Both the position numbers and the translations under genes were made by a program. The notes below the pieces were generated by a model that made no database searches, was not told the DNA's origin, and was given only the letters and a program-made list of their open reading frames with translations. Shown piece by piece: positions 62,921 through 64,000 of a DNA stretch of 64,000 nt. The DNA comes from Desulfocapsa sp. GTDB lineage: Bacteria; Desulfobacterota; Desulfobulbia; Desulfobulbales; Desulfocapsaceae. Position 1 is the stretch's first letter, and each line of letters begins with the position of its first letter. The DNA is taken from NCBI GenBank assembly GCA_030145625.1, contig JAQYVF010000001.1, forward strand, positions 1 to 64,000, given 5' to 3'.

Positions 62921-63736
62921 ATGCTTACTCAGACCCTGCTCAGCATAGCTGGTTCAGATCCTTCCGGTGGGGCCGGAATCCAGGCTGACCTAAAGACTAT
63001 GACATCATTAGGGGTGTACGGAGCAGCAGCAATCACCTGCATAACAGTCCAGAATTCCCATGGTGTCCAGGAAATACACCCCCTGCCGCCAGCCTTAGTT
63101 CGTGATCAGGTTAAAGCCGTTGTTGAAGACCACCAGGTAACCCACATCAAGATCGGGATGACAGGGACAATAGAAATCATGGAAGCAGTGGGAAAGCTTT
63201 TGGAATCCTTTCCAGGAGAGGTGATATATGATCCGGTTCTTGCCTCTACTACTGGAGAATTGCTTCTGCCCCAAAAAGGGCTCCCTACCCTGAAGAAACA
63301 TCTCCTGAGTCGAGTTACGATTCTGACTCCCAATATCAGAGAACTGGAGCAGTTGACCGACACCACAATCAGCTCCATCAAAGAGGGTCTCACCAGCGCA
63401 AAAATTATCCTGGCTGCTTTTCCCAATCTGCGGGCAGTGGTGGTGAAAGGTGGGCATCTTCAATCAGGCAACGATACAATTCTGGATTTTCTGGTCCAGC
63501 ACAGTGGAACAGTCCATGAATCAAAGAGAAAACGGCAAAAAAGTAGTAACCTGCATGGCACAGGCTGCACCTACGCCTCAGCTCTTGCGTCCTATCTCTG
63601 TCTTGGTCAAGACATTGTTTCAGCCTTTCAAAGGGCAGGAGACTATATGGACAGAATTATACAGGCCGGAATCCGGGACTCTATGGTCAAGAGTGGTAAC
63701 AATGGCCCCCTCTCCCACCACCGTATCTCAGGCTAA
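62921..63736 (+). CDS. thiD: Hydroxymethylpyrimidine/phosphomethylpyrimidine kinase
   Basis: ThiD phosphorylates HMP and HMP-P for thiamine synthesis. The 271-residue ribokinase-fold protein has SIAGSDPSGGAGIQADLKTM near the start, VYGAAAITCITVQNS, and the anion-hole motif LHGTGCTYASALASYL. AAGGAA sits seven bases upstream of the ATG. No other thiamine genes adjoin it. Confidence 0.95.
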   Translation: MLTQTLLSIAGSDPSGGAGIQADLKTMTSLGVYGAAAITCITVQNSHGVQEIHPLPPALVRDQVKAVVEDHQVTHIKIGMTGTIEIMEAVGKLLESFPGEVIYDPVLASTTGELLLPQKGLPTLKKHLLSRVTILTPNIRELEQLTDTTISSIKEGLTSAKIILAAFPNLRAVVVKGGHLQSGNDTILDFLVQHSGTVHESKRKRQKSSNLHGTGCTYASALASYLCLGQDIVSAFQRAGDYMDRIIQAGIRDSMVKSGNNGPLSHHRISG

Positions 63737-63771
63737 GCCATCCATTGGCGATCGGCTGTTATGGTTGCCAC

Positions 63772-63978
63772 TTAAGTCATACGGATGCGTTCACAATCTG
63801 GGCATACCCAGGTGGGTCCGTTAGAAATTCCCCATAGATTTTCCTTAAAGCATTCTTCGCAGATCATAAAACCGCAAGGGCAACTGAGACAGTAAGGCAA
63901 TTCTTTTTTACAGCAATGACAGATATATTTACCCAGCTTTCTGAGCCGATATGATCCTTTTTCCTTTTTCTCAGTCAT
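63772..63978 (-). CDS. Small cysteine-rich (zinc-ribbon-like) protein
   Basis: The 68-residue product has ten cysteines: ICHCCKKELPYCLSCPCGF, MICEECF and WVCPDCERI. Pairs of CxxC suggest two zinc sites or one cluster, like rubredoxin-type and ribbon proteins. The N-terminus is lysine-rich and the protein is soluble. I do not recognise the family. It is the last gene of the window and may continue an operon from the right edge. Confidence 0.7.
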   Translation of the reverse strand: MTEKKEKGSYRLRKLGKYICHCCKKELPYCLSCPCGFMICEECFKENLWGISNGPTWVCPDCERIRMT

Positions 63979-64000
63979 TTTCGCAGTTCCTCCAGTAGCC

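Overview
The window looks like a chromosomal segment of a strictly anaerobic, moderately AT-rich Desulfobacterota (deltaproteobacterial) sulfur-metabolising bacterium, probably near the Desulfobulbales (Desulfotalea/Desulfocapsa/Desulforhopalus type). That placement is inference. It rests on a four-subunit 2-oxoacid:ferredoxin oxidoreductase, a nine-haem c-type cytochrome lipoprotein, split biotin-dependent pyruvate carboxylase subunits, FolE2, citramalate-based isoleucine synthesis and the general gene style. Almost all genes are housekeeping or biosynthetic; no phage, CRISPR array or large island is visible.

Layout. 0-5.9 kb: small accessory genes (GNAT acetyltransferase, CvfB-like S1 protein, spermidine-synthase-like methyltransferase, VF530 protein with an RNase D-like exonuclease, an orphan membrane protein, a ferredoxin-domain protein). 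Two 141-bp copies of a palindromic MITE, each with its own 4-bp target duplication, lie in the gaps. 5.8-7.2 kb: a gene-poor stretch with a 152-bp IS66-like MITE (12-bp terminal repeats, 8-bp target duplication) and two unannotated, paralogous 37-residue membrane peptides. 7.2-21 kb, mostly minus strand: nadA, an RluA-RlmI-type fusion, a RhlE-like helicase, an amidohydrolase, metY-metX-metW, a hybrid histidine kinase with a small membrane partner, folE2 and metF.

21.3-32.6 kb, mostly plus strand: an Hsp15-like protein, a purH that carries only the IMP cyclohydrolase domain, purN-pyrR, a U32 peptidase-family protein, rpsT and trpEGDCF without trpBA. A third MITE-like element at 32.65-32.79 kb separates trpF from rlpA and is joined exactly at the rlpA stop codon. 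32.8-39 kb: rlpA, the nine-haem cytochrome, tRNA-Thr(CGT), and the two subunits of a biotin-dependent carboxylase. 39.4-42.7 kb: a 2-oxoacid:ferredoxin oxidoreductase operon (delta-alpha-beta-gamma) plus a small membrane protein.

42.7-48 kb: a SagB-type nitroreductase, rlmN, a radical SAM protein, serC, a degenerate GGDEF protein and trmL. 48.4-51.4 kb: lysC-cimA, preceded by an 18-codon leader ORF rich in Ile/Leu/Val and a strong terminator, which looks like an isoleucine-type attenuator. 51.4-58.7 kb: a helix-hairpin-helix protein, miaA, recJ, purB, a DUF4911-like protein, miaB and a PHP phosphoesterase. 58.8-64 kb: parC-parE on the minus strand, thiD, and a small cysteine-rich protein.

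The least explained material is the twin 37-aa peptide locus, the three MITE families with readable target duplications, and the lysC-cimA leader.
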